Assembly (NCBI GenBank): GCA_013002885.1
Contig: JABDLS010000099.1
Location: 23,288-87,287 of the forward strand
DNA from: Gemmatimonadota bacterium
GTDB lineage: Bacteria; Gemmatimonadota; Gemmatimonadetes; Longimicrobiales; Gaopeijiaceae
Direction: 5' to 3'
DNA: 64,000 nt
The translations under genes were made by a program, and so were the position numbers. Positions 25,625-33,869 of the stretch are shown piece after piece; positions within the stretch are counted from its first letter, which is position 1, and the number at the start of each line of letters is the position of its first letter. Under the pieces are notes generated by a model. It searched no databases, was not told where the DNA came from, and worked only from the letters and a program-made list of their open reading frames with translations.

Positions 25625-28423
25625 TAGTCGGCGGAGCCGCTCGCGCAGAGCCCGCGCCTCGTCTGGCCGCCCCAGACGCTCGGCGGCCTCAGCTCTCACC
25701 GCGAGGGTCCGCGGCAAGAGCAGTAGATGAAAGGCCGAGCGGTGGCTGTCCATCTCGCGAGCGACGCGCTCGGCCTCCCCCCATCGCCCCGCTGCAAGGA
25801 GTAGCTCGGCAAGCCGAGCACGCTCCAGGGCGAGTCCCGCCCATAGGTCCCAGAGGAGGTCTCCCGATGGTTCGAGAGCCCCGAGGGCCGCCACCCCTTC
25901 CGGATCGATTAGCGCGGCGACCTGTGCACGCAGGACCTGGACGAAGAAGCGGTCGCGCGTCTGGTCGGAATCGACAGCCACGTCCTCCAGCCGTCCGACG
26001 ACCTCCGTAAGCCCAGCGAGGTCACCCTCACTGGCCTGGAACTCACCCAACACCCAGAGATTGCTCGAGCGGAGGGGCTCACCCTGCCCGATCATATCGG
26101 CTGCAACGCGGCGGGCTTCGTCCGCGACTTCGACGCCTGCAGCAGCGTCGAACAGGTACAGCATGTCCGTCGGCAGATGCGCGACAGCAGGTGAGCGCAT
26201 GAGTTCATGGAGCTCTTCGAAGCGCTCTTGTACCGCGAGGACGCTCTGCAGGATCAGGAAGGCTCCCCATGTGGCGTTCGTGGGGGTTGCCGTGCTTAGA
26301 AGACTTCGTGCCCCGGCTTCTGCGCATTCGAGCGATGCACCCCGGATCGATGCCGATAGCGCAATCGAAAGAACCTCGCCCGGCTCCTCCTCGACCAACG
26401 TCGACCAATCGACGGTCGCAGGACCTGAGGACGCACAGGCTAGAAGAACGCGGGCTGCCGGGATCGCAAGGAGGTCGGCACCTGCCTGCTCCAACTCATC
26501 AAGATACGCGCTCGCGCGATCCGCCTGTCCCTCCCAGATCGCGTAATCGGTCAGCGGTACCAGCGGGACTTTGAAGTCAGCGTCGAGGCGGCGGGCCTCC
26601 AGATATGCGGCCTTTGCAAGCGAGTCCAGCGGCTCGACGCTGGGCATCAGCTCGAAGTAGACGTCGCCGAGCGCCATCCACCCCTCCGCCCAGTCGGCCT
26701 GAATCGTGAGGCCGGCGCGAAGGTCCGCCACCGCCTCGTCAGCTTCGCCACGGACGTGGTGCGAGATCCCGTCCGCCAGGTGACGGAAGCGACGCGGTAG
26801 GTTCTCCCGGTGCCGTTGGGCCACCTCGAGGAGCTCCTCAGCTTGACCCACATTGTGGACCCATTGGGCTGCGAGCGCGCCTTTGAGCGCCGCGAGCGCA
26901 AAGCTGGAGTCGTTTCCGAGCGCGGCACCGTAGTGCTCAAGGGCATCGGCCAACCGTGTTTCCCGGAACGCGATCTCGCCCAAGTGGAACTGCGCGACCC
27001 CGGAAGGGACAGCGCGGCCGAGCGTTCCGACGTCCAGGGGACGATCCCCGAGGAGGTCCCCCACAAGCACCGAGACAGCACGCGCCGCAACGCCCGCCGG
27101 ACTCGCTTCGAGTGATCCGGTCGCTCCGCGGCGTGCTACCAGAGACCCCTCCGCGACGTTGTAGAGCCGCAACACGACCCTCAAGGAGTCCGCCCAAATG
27201 ATGTCGCCGTCGATCATGTGACCGACGCCGCGCTCACGGCTGAGCTGAAGCTTTCGAGCCGTGCTCAGGAGGGCTGGGTCATCGCGCTCCCTAGCCAGCA
27301 GCCAATCTCGGCCCTCTTCCCAAAGAAGCGGATCAGTTCCCTCGAGGACGTAGCCGAGATACGTAGCCAGCTGCTCTGCCTCGGTACCACCCCCACCCGG
27401 GATGCTCGGATCGACGACGGGGAAAAGCGCGATACGATTGTCGTCCAGGCGCGTCCCCAATGGCCCGATTATCGCGTACAGCACGATGGCGATGATGGCC
27501 GCCCCGAGCGTGAGAACGGGCCAAAGAGTCCGCCGGGGCACGCCCGAGGTGACAATCGCCTGCGTGACATCCGCCTGGAGCGCGTCGACGAAGTCACGCA
27601 CGGACTCGTGTCGGTCGGCCGCCGTCTTTTCTAGTCCTCGCATGACAGCGAGCTCGACCGCGGGTGAAACGGAGCGGAGACTCGTGAGGGGCGCGGGCGG
27701 CTGGGTCAGCTGCCGGGCTGCGATGATACGCGCACTCGAGCCCGTAAACGGTGGATCGCCGGTGAGCATCTCGTACACGACGCACGCCAGGCTGTAAAGG
27801 TCACTCCGCGGATCGACTGGCATGTCGCCCGAAAGTTGCTCCGGACTCATGTAGTGCGGTGTCCCGACGACGGTACCCGACTCCGTGAGCGTCTCCTCGT
27901 CATCCGCCCGTGAAAGCGCCGTGGCGATGCCGAAGTCGCCGAGCATGGCGACATTCCCCGTGAGAAGGATATTCGACGGCTTTACATCTCGATGGAGCAC
28001 GCCATGCTGATGTGCATGGTGCAACGCTTCGCCGATACCTCGCGCGATCCGAAGCGCGACGTCAACCGGGAGCGGTCCATCTGCCCTCAGCCTGCTCGCT
28101 AGGGAATCGCTCTCCACAAAGGGCATCACGAAGTAGACCCGCCCGTCGAGCTCCCCTGAATCGAGCACCGGAAGGATGTGGGGGTGCGAGAGGCGGGCTG
28201 CGAGGTCGATTTCCCGCTGGAAGCGGTCTGGAACCACGGAATCGGCCAGGTCAGCCCTCAGAAGCTTGAGCGCAACGAGACGATCATAGCGCAGATCGCG
28301 GCACAGAAAGACGCGAGCGGATGCTCCGCGTCCCAGCTCCCGAAGGACCTGGTAGGTGCCTTCCAGTCCGCGCTCCAACCACTCCTGATCACCCGCCACG
28401 TGCTCACTCCGCGCAGCGCCCAT
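25610..28423 (-). CDS. Transmembrane serine/threonine protein kinase with TPR-like C-terminal region
   Basis: 937 residues. A Hanks-type kinase domain (about 24-285) carries glycine loop GRGASARV, Lys53, Glu71, HRDVKPSN (144-151), DFG (163-165) and the activation segment GTPHYMSPEQ. One membrane helix follows at about 303-325, then a ~600-residue helical-repeat region with a sensor-like segment (about 330-450) and TPR/SEL1-like helices. The kinase is inside the cell with the TPR-like part outside. Many such kinases occur in Gemmatimonadota and Acidobacteriota. It is the rightmost gene between the 21-bp repeats. Confidence 0.92.
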   Translation of the reverse strand: MGAARSEHVAGDQEWLERGLEGTYQVLRELGRGASARVFLCRDLRYDRLVALKLLRADLADSVVPDRFQREIDLAARLSHPHILPVLDSGELDGRVYFVMPFVESDSLASRLRADGPLPVDVALRIARGIGEALHHAHQHGVLHRDVKPSNILLTGNVAMLGDFGIATALSRADDEETLTESGTVVGTPHYMSPEQLSGDMPVDPRSDLYSLACVVYEMLTGDPPFTGSSARIIAARQLTQPPAPLTSLRSVSPAVELAVMRGLEKTAADRHESVRDFVDALQADVTQAIVTSGVPRRTLWPVLTLGAAIIAIVLYAIIGPLGTRLDDNRIALFPVVDPSIPGGGGTEAEQLATYLGYVLEGTDPLLWEEGRDWLLARERDDPALLSTARKLQLSRERGVGHMIDGDIIWADSLRVVLRLYNVAEGSLVARRGATGSLEASPAGVAARAVSVLVGDLLGDRPLDVGTLGRAVPSGVAQFHLGEIAFRETRLADALEHYGAALGNDSSFALAALKGALAAQWVHNVGQAEELLEVAQRHRENLPRRFRHLADGISHHVRGEADEAVADLRAGLTIQADWAEGWMALGDVYFELMPSVEPLDSLAKAAYLEARRLDADFKVPLVPLTDYAIWEGQADRASAYLDELEQAGADLLAIPAARVLLACASSGPATVDWSTLVEEEPGEVLSIALSASIRGASLECAEAGARSLLSTATPTNATWGAFLILQSVLAVQERFEELHELMRSPAVAHLPTDMLYLFDAAAGVEVADEARRVAADMIGQGEPLRSSNLWVLGEFQASEGDLAGLTEVVGRLEDVAVDSDQTRDRFFVQVLRAQVAALIDPEGVAALGALEPSGDLLWDLWAGLALERARLAELLLAAGRWGEAERVAREMDSHRSAFHLLLLPRTLAVRAEAAERLGRPDEARALRERLRRLRGRA

Positions 28424-28608
28424 CCGATTGTCGGACCGGGGCGTGAGAAGGGCAGCAAATAAAGCTTCGTGCTCATTTCATCGCAAGGCGATCGTAGTCA
28501 ACAGGTTGCGCGGTTCGACACCGAGGTGGGAGATCGGACGGTAGACCATGTCCGCAAGCGTGATGGGGACGGATGGCTTCCCGATTGGCTCCTCAACGAG
28601 TGGCAGCA

Positions 28609-28684
28609 CTCCCAGCCTCTCACTCGAGGACACGGTGACGGCGGACAGGAGATCGGCTGGACGGCAGACATCACGGAAGGCTGA
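28609..28684 (+). pseudogene. OsmC-like 3'-terminal remnant
   Basis: In one frame 28649-28684 encodes EIGWTADITEG then TGA, matching the end of the OsmC protein at 21453 (EIGWTAELVELD). Just upstream, in another frame, TPSLSLEDTV resembles CPTAQSIKDSV of the same protein, so a frameshifted second copy is possible. Either this is the displaced original 3' end of the OsmC gene after an insertion, or it is a decayed duplicate. Confidence 0.5.
28648..28668 (+). repeat. 21-bp direct repeat, right copy (attR-like)
   Basis: Identical over 21 bases to 21881-21901 and in the same coding phase (EIGWTA). Together the two copies bracket a segment of 6.77 kb with three large genes. Confidence 0.8.
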
Positions 28685-28750
28685 CGCCCGGGGATGTCGC
28701 GTGTCTTCTGCGGGCCGCCGAGCCTCCTGGCGCGGCCGCTGCGGCTCCCG

Positions 28751-30250
28751 TCAGCCCCTCTTCGGCCCGTTCAGCACGGCGTTGCGGACGTGCTCCACGA
28801 TGAGGTCCACCTCTTCGGACGTCACGTTGAAGTGAGGTGTGAAGCGCAGGGAGTTCTCTCCACCGTGGATGACGCCGATGCCGTGTAGTCGCATGAACTC
28901 CTCACTGCTATCGGTGCCGTACGCCTTGTACGCCGGATCCAGCTCGCAGGAGAAGAGGAGGCCCGTGCCCACGACCTTCGTGATGGGTCCGTCGAGTTCG
29001 TCGGCCAGGGCCTGGAGTTTCTCGACGAACTCCTTCCCGCGTTCGACGATGTTCCGGCGCACGTCGTCGGTCACCATTTCGAGCACGGCGGTTCCCACAT
29101 CCATGGCTCGGGGATTCGCCGTCATGGTGTTGCCGTAGATGCCCTTCCGATAGAGACCAGCGGCCCTCTCGTTGAGAGCGAGAATGGAGAGGGGGTACTG
29201 CCCGGCGTTGAGGGCCTTGGAGTACGTCTCCATGTCCGGCGCTTCGAGTGCCTCGAAGCCGGGGTAGTCCACGATGGAGAGGTAGCCCGTGGAACGGAGG
29301 CCGGCCTGGATCGAGTCGACGAGAAGCAGTGAGCCGTGGGCCTTGGTGAGCTCCCTCGCCGCGGCGTAATACTGAGGCGTGATGGCCGCTCCCGGGTTGC
29401 CCTCGCCCATGACGGGCTCCATGAAGAAGGCCTCGATGAAGTACCCGTTGGCGTCGGCATGAGTGAACGCGGCGCGAAGCCCCTCGACGTCGTTGGGCTC
29501 CACCGTGATGAGGCACTCGTTGCGGAAGGTCGCCAGGTGCGCCCGATACCCCTTCGCGGTGGAGTCGGAGTACTGAGCCGGGCGTCCCGTGCGGCCGTGG
29601 AAACCGCCGGCGAGAGACATCTTCTGAATGGACTTGCCTGCGTGACGTCCTCCCTCGTCGGTGAGGAGCTTGGCGTTCACGTCAGCGATCCTGGTGGCTA
29701 CCGAAACGGACTCGGAGCCCGAGTTCATGGCGAGGAAGTGCGAGAAGGGACAGCCCCCTTCACGACGCTGGCCGATCTCGCGCTCGAGGGCCTGGGCGAG
29801 GCGGAGCTGAGAGAAGCTCGGCGTCATGACATTGGCCATGACCTGAGGCTTCGTCATCGCCGAGATGATGGGCTCCGGAACGTGGCCGAAGCCGAGCATT
29901 CCGTAGCCGCCGTTGTCATGGACGACGGCGCCCTTGGTGGTGACGATCCACGGCCCCCTGGCAGCCAGGGAGACGTACGGGTTGACGGTGTCGTCGGCGT
30001 AGAAGTTCACGAGGTGGCGTTCGATGGTCTCCACCTGCTCGTGCTCCGGGAGGTGGATCAGCTCGGGGAAATCCTGCTGCAGCGCCTCGAATTCCTCCGT
30101 TGCCGCATCGACGGCTTCGGACAGGTCCGGGTCCCGAGTCGCGAATTGACAGACGGTATTGTCGTCCAGCCCGAGGGTGCGGCGCTCGCCCGCCTTGGAT
30201 CGGATCGCCTGAAGCTGCTCGAGAACACCTGCCACGGTACACCTCGTCAA
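28751..30250 (-). CDS. Class III PLP-dependent aminotransferase
   Basis: 499 residues; a fold-type I aminotransferase with GGYGMLGFGHVPEPI near the substrate site, NSGSESVSVATRIA, SLAGGFHGRTG, LLLVDSIQAGLRSTG and the segment METYSKALNAG containing the likely pyridoxal-phosphate Lys. This family moves amino groups from omega-amino or diamino donors, such as lysine, GABA or ornithine, to 2-oxoacids; the substrate is not obvious. The N-terminal 100 residues are longer than in many relatives, a feature of lysine 6-aminotransferase-like members. It stands alone on the minus strand, divergent from the glycosyltransferase gene. Confidence 0.85.
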   Translation of the reverse strand: MTRCTVAGVLEQLQAIRSKAGERRTLGLDDNTVCQFATRDPDLSEAVDAATEEFEALQQDFPELIHLPEHEQVETIERHLVNFYADDTVNPYVSLAARGPWIVTTKGAVVHDNGGYGMLGFGHVPEPIISAMTKPQVMANVMTPSFSQLRLAQALEREIGQRREGGCPFSHFLAMNSGSESVSVATRIADVNAKLLTDEGGRHAGKSIQKMSLAGGFHGRTGRPAQYSDSTAKGYRAHLATFRNECLITVEPNDVEGLRAAFTHADANGYFIEAFFMEPVMGEGNPGAAITPQYYAAARELTKAHGSLLLVDSIQAGLRSTGYLSIVDYPGFEALEAPDMETYSKALNAGQYPLSILALNERAAGLYRKGIYGNTMTANPRAMDVGTAVLEMVTDDVRRNIVERGKEFVEKLQALADELDGPITKVVGTGLLFSCELDPAYKAYGTDSSEEFMRLHGIGVIHGGENSLRFTPHFNVTSEEVDLIVEHVRNAVLNGPKRG

Positions 30251-30405
30251 GAAGGCTGGTCACAACGTGCCGAAAGAGATAGAAAAGCTCGCGAAAAGCG
30301 CGGCCTCGGACCAGTGTGGTTTGACGTGGCGGAGCGTCCGGGACAACGTCCTCCCAATGCCCACTCTGCGGAACCACTTCTCGCCGACCGGGATTCGCTG
30401 AGCGT

Positions 30406-31986
30406 ATGACAGAACCGCTCGCCGTCCTCGTCCTGACGCTCACCGCGCTGGTGTTTGCGGTGCTCATTCCCTTTGCCTCGCACCGCAGCTATCTCCTGCT
30501 CCAGTCTCGGCGTAGTCGTAGCGAGGTCCGCGAACCTCTCGCCGAAGCCGATCTTCCGGTCGTCACGGTCCAGCTCCCCATGTACAACGAGCGGATGGTG
30601 GCGGCGCGGGCCGTGGACGCGGCCTGTGTGCTCGACTATCCGAGGGACCGCCTGGAGATCCAGGTCCTCGACGACTCCACCGATGCCACGTCCTTCATCG
30701 TCGAGCAGAGGGTGGCGTTCTGGCAGGCCCATGGCATCGACATCCGGCACGTCCGCCGCGATGACCGAGTGGGCTTCAAGGCGGGGGCTCTAGCCTACGG
30801 GACCGAGAGGGCCCGTGGTGACTTCCTTCTCGTTCTCGACGCCGACTTCCTTCCGCCGACTGACCTGATTCGGGACCTCCTGCCGCCCATGCAGGACCGG
30901 GGTGTCGGCATGGTCCAGGCAGCGTGGGACCACCTGAATCGCGAGGTGAGTTGGCTCACGAAGGCTCAGACGTATCTGCTGGACGGACACTTCCTCTTCG
31001 AGCAGGGAGGGAGGTACGCCGCCCGCAGGTTCTTCAACTTCAACGGAACGGCCGGTTTGTGGCGTCGACGGTGCCTGGAGGAAGCCGGCGGGTGGCAGAG
31101 CGATACCCTGACCGAGGATCTCGACCTGAGCTACCGGGCCCAGATGGCGGGCTGGCGTTTCGCGTACCTCGACGACGTTCGCGTACCGGCCGAGATCCCT
31201 GAGACGGTCACGGCACTGGAGGTCCAGCAGAGGCGCTGGGCCCAGGGAGGTGTCCAGACGGGGCGCAAGATCCTCCCGACCCTCCTCCGCGGGGACTTTT
31301 CCCCGGGGGTGAAGGTCGAGGCCGTGATCCATCTCATGGGGCACGTAGCCCATCCTCTCACCCTTGCCCTCGCCATCCTCCTCTTCCCATCGGCGGTTGC
31401 TCGCCGATCTCTCGGTCTCGAGTCCCTTCTGGGTCTCGACGTACTCCTCTTCGGCGCGGCGACGGTTCCCTTCGCCGTCTTCTATTGGCTCGCGGGGGAG
31501 AGGAGGGGACGCCCACGTAAGGGCCGGGTCCGGGACGTCCTTCGCACACTCGCTCTGGGAATCGGCCTTTCGGCGCCCGTTTCCCGTGCGGTTGCTCGAG
31601 GATTCCGGGGCGCGGACGATCCCTTCGTGCGAACGCCCAAGCGTGGTGTCGGCCGGGGATCCGTGTACCAGGCCATGGTGGTGCCATTCGACACTGTGGC
31701 CAAGCTGGCCATGGGGACGCTCATGCTGGTGTACCTCGGCCTTGCGGTCGACGGCGGCTACTGGGGGCAGATCCCCTTCATCGTCCTCTTTCTTTCCGGC
31801 TACCTGGGTCTCGGCCTACCCGCCGTCCGCGACCGGCTCCTGGGTGAGACCGCGATAGGTGTCGACGGCGAGGACGGCGAAGAAGGGCATCCAGAGCGCG
31901 GCCCGCGCCAGCGGGGGCTGGGCCCATTCGCCGGTCTCCTGATACCCCGTCAGGCCGAAGTAGCCGATGAATGCGAGGCCGCTTAG
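30406..31986 (+). CDS. Membrane family 2 glycosyltransferase (cellulose-synthase-like)
   Basis: 526 residues. An N-terminal membrane helix (5-28) precedes a GT2 domain with QLPMYNE, DDS (Asp89-90), DAD (145-147), TED (236-238) and QQRRW (274-278). This is the D,D,D,Q(Q/R)xRW set of processive beta-glycan synthases. Four or five C-terminal membrane helices follow, from about 305 to 495. It polymerises or transfers sugars at the membrane; the product is unknown. The last ~50 residues are low-complexity and antisense to the end of the GT-C gene, so the biological stop may once have been earlier. Confidence 0.88.
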   Translation: MTEPLAVLVLTLTALVFAVLIPFASHRSYLLLQSRRSRSEVREPLAEADLPVVTVQLPMYNERMVAARAVDAACVLDYPRDRLEIQVLDDSTDATSFIVEQRVAFWQAHGIDIRHVRRDDRVGFKAGALAYGTERARGDFLLVLDADFLPPTDLIRDLLPPMQDRGVGMVQAAWDHLNREVSWLTKAQTYLLDGHFLFEQGGRYAARRFFNFNGTAGLWRRRCLEEAGGWQSDTLTEDLDLSYRAQMAGWRFAYLDDVRVPAEIPETVTALEVQQRRWAQGGVQTGRKILPTLLRGDFSPGVKVEAVIHLMGHVAHPLTLALAILLFPSAVARRSLGLESLLGLDVLLFGAATVPFAVFYWLAGERRGRPRKGRVRDVLRTLALGIGLSAPVSRAVARGFRGADDPFVRTPKRGVGRGSVYQAMVVPFDTVAKLAMGTLMLVYLGLAVDGGYWGQIPFIVLFLSGYLGLGLPAVRDRLLGETAIGVDGEDGEEGHPERGPRQRGLGPFAGLLIPRQAEVADECEAA

Positions 31987-33129
31987 CAGGATCCAGGCTC
32001 GTGAGCTCCGAAGCGCGGCCATTGGGAGCATCCAGAGGACGTACCAGGGATGCAGCGTGGGCGTGAGGATCATCCCGGCCCCCAGGGTCCAGAAGAGCGC
32101 CCGCTCGAGGTCGAAGCGGCGCACGGTGGTCCACCCGACGACCGTCAGTACCAGAGCCCCGGCGAGTCGGCGCGCCGTATCGGGCTCACCGGCGACTGCC
32201 TCCAGGAGTGAGAAGGCCCCCATCATGAACCACCAGTGCTCGCTGTACGTTCGGAGACCGGCGAAGAGGGCGCCGCCTGCGAGGGAGTACGGAGCGTACA
32301 GCAGGACCAGCGTGACGGCGAACGCCAGCAGGGGGCGCCATCCGTGACGGCGCACGAGAGAGGGCAGCGCCGCCGCGGGTGCGAACTTGGTCAGGGTGGC
32401 GAGAGCGAGGGCCACGCCCGCGGCGAGTGCCCGCGACCGGCGGGCCCAACGTATGGCCAGGACCATCATCAGAAGGCCCAGGGGCTCCAGGTGGGCGCTC
32501 CACGCAACCTCCACGACGAGGAGCGGAGCCCAGAGGTAGAGGAGGAGCACGACGCGTTCGTCCCGCTGCGAGTCCCGGGCGATACTCACGAGGACAGCCG
32601 CCGTGGCGAGGTCGCAGGTCACCCAGAGGATCTTGGCCGCCAGGATGGACGACCCGAAAAGCCCGAGGAGCGCGAAGACCACCTGGGCCAGAGGCGGATA
32701 GATGGTCGGGACCGAGGGGTTGTTGATGAGGTGGTGCCAGGCAGTTCGAACACCCTCCAGCTCCTCGGCCGCCGGTGGGTACAGGAACGGGTTCAGTCCC
32801 GAGAGCTGGACGTGGCCGTCCCACAGATATCGATAGACGTCGTCCGAGAGCTCCGGTGCGAGCGGCAGGAGGGCGAGGCGCATGGCGATGGCGACGAGCC
32901 AGATGATTCGCACGTCGGGTCCGTCGCCGCTCTCCCCATCGCCGGACGCCCGGGCGCTCTTGCCTACCCACCAGCCGGCGACCAGATAGGCGAGGAACGC
33001 TGCTCCGAGGACCGCAAGCCCAGGCATGGGAAAGGCATGCGCGGCGGGGATCCATCCGAGTCCCGTGAGGAGAGCGAGTTCGACGAGCCCGAGCGCGAGG
33101 AGCACACTCCCCGTCGACGAGCCTCTCAC
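31816..33129 (-). CDS. GT-C family polyprenol-dependent mannosyltransferase-like membrane protein
   Basis: 437 residues with about ten membrane helices. The first extracytoplasmic loop carries SDDVYRYLWDG (95-105), the acidic motif of GT-C enzymes of the DUF2029/GT87 and MptA groups, which use lipid-linked sugar donors such as polyprenyl-phosphate mannose. LNPFLYPP and TLHPWYVLWMLP are further family motifs. It overlaps the end of the cellulose-synthase-like gene by 171 nt, tail to tail. The divergent DPM1-like gene starts 32 nt upstream and could supply the lipid-linked donor. Confidence 0.85.
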   Translation of the reverse strand: MRGSSTGSVLLALGLVELALLTGLGWIPAAHAFPMPGLAVLGAAFLAYLVAGWWVGKSARASGDGESGDGPDVRIIWLVAIAMRLALLPLAPELSDDVYRYLWDGHVQLSGLNPFLYPPAAEELEGVRTAWHHLINNPSVPTIYPPLAQVVFALLGLFGSSILAAKILWVTCDLATAAVLVSIARDSQRDERVVLLLYLWAPLLVVEVAWSAHLEPLGLLMMVLAIRWARRSRALAAGVALALATLTKFAPAAALPSLVRRHGWRPLLAFAVTLVLLYAPYSLAGGALFAGLRTYSEHWWFMMGAFSLLEAVAGEPDTARRLAGALVLTVVGWTTVRRFDLERALFWTLGAGMILTPTLHPWYVLWMLPMAALRSSRAWILLSGLAFIGYFGLTGYQETGEWAQPPLARAALWMPFFAVLAVDTYRGLTQEPVADGG

Positions 33130-33161
33130 CGGCAGGCTCGCTTCGCCACAGCGGGCTGCTC

Positions 33162-33863
33162 GTGATGCGAGTCGCGTTGCTGATGCCGGCTCTGAACGAA
33201 GAGGATGCCTTGCCGGCGATCCTGGCGTCCATCCCGGATCTCGTGCACCGAGTGGTGGTCGCCGACAACGACTCGACCGACAGGACCGCTGATGTCGCGA
33301 GAGCAGCCGGCGCAGAGGTCGTGTATGAGGCGGAGCGCGGGTATGGCGCGGCTTGTCTCGCGGGGATCCGTCACCTGCAGCATGAGGGTGATCCTCCCGA
33401 TGTGCTCGTCTTCATGGATGCGGACGGCAGTGACGATCCCGCCGACCTCGAGAGCCTCCTGGAGCCCATCCGCTCCGACGGAGCCGATCTGGTCCTGGGG
33501 GTGCGTCGAGGTGAGGGTGGCGACGTGGGAACGATTCTCCCTCACGCCCGCCTGGGCAACCGGGTCGTCCTGGGTCTGACCCGGCTGCTCTACAGGGAAG
33601 CCTTCGAGGACCTGCCTCCGTTCCGGGCCATCCGATTCGAGTCCCTTCGAGCCCTCGAGATGGACGACAGGAACTGGGGATGGACCCTTCAGATGCAGAT
33701 CCGCGCAGCTCGGCGTGGCCTTCGCATCGTCGAGGTCGAGGTGGCCCACCGCCGACGTGTGGAGGGTGTGTCCAAGATCTCCGGGTCACTGTCGATGTCC
33801 CTCCGAGTCGGGGCAAAAATGTTCTGGACGCTGGCGCGCGAACGGCTCCGCACGGAGCGTTGA
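33162..33863 (+). CDS. DPM1-like family 2 glycosyltransferase
   Basis: 233 residues. LMPALNEEDAL begins a GT2 domain with VVVADNDSTDRT and the DxD motif MDADGSDDP (Asp86, Asp88). The C-terminal half contains WGWTLQMQIRAARRG and VEVAHRRRVEGVSKISG, as in dolichyl/polyprenyl-phosphate sugar synthases and UDP-glucosyl sterol-like GT2 proteins. It would charge a polyprenyl carrier with a sugar, fitting the divergent GT-C enzyme. GTG 33162 or ATG 33165 could be the start. No membrane helix follows. Confidence 0.87.
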   Translation: MMRVALLMPALNEEDALPAILASIPDLVHRVVVADNDSTDRTADVARAAGAEVVYEAERGYGAACLAGIRHLQHEGDPPDVLVFMDADGSDDPADLESLLEPIRSDGADLVLGVRRGEGGDVGTILPHARLGNRVVLGLTRLLYREAFEDLPPFRAIRFESLRALEMDDRNWGWTLQMQIRAARRGLRIVEVEVAHRRRVEGVSKISGSLSMSLRVGAKMFWTLARERLRTER

Positions 33864-33869
33864 ACTCCC

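Larger units (their letters stand above)
28424..28750. other. 327-bp region holding an OsmC-like C-terminal remnant
   Basis: No full gene is seen between the kinase and the convergently arranged aminotransferase stop. A 71-codon frame can be read from 28469 to 28684, but only its last 12 codons look like a known protein. That end is the OsmC-like remnant listed separately, with the right 21-bp repeat. Confidence 0.6.

Noticed and set aside
21902..28647. Prophage or classical integrative element
   Set aside because: No integrase, transposase, recombination directionality factor or phage gene is visible; only the flanking repeats hint at mobility.
28469..28684. A 71-residue open frame as a real small gene
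   Set aside because: No ribosome binding site or known pattern except the OsmC-like end; it is better explained as a remnant.
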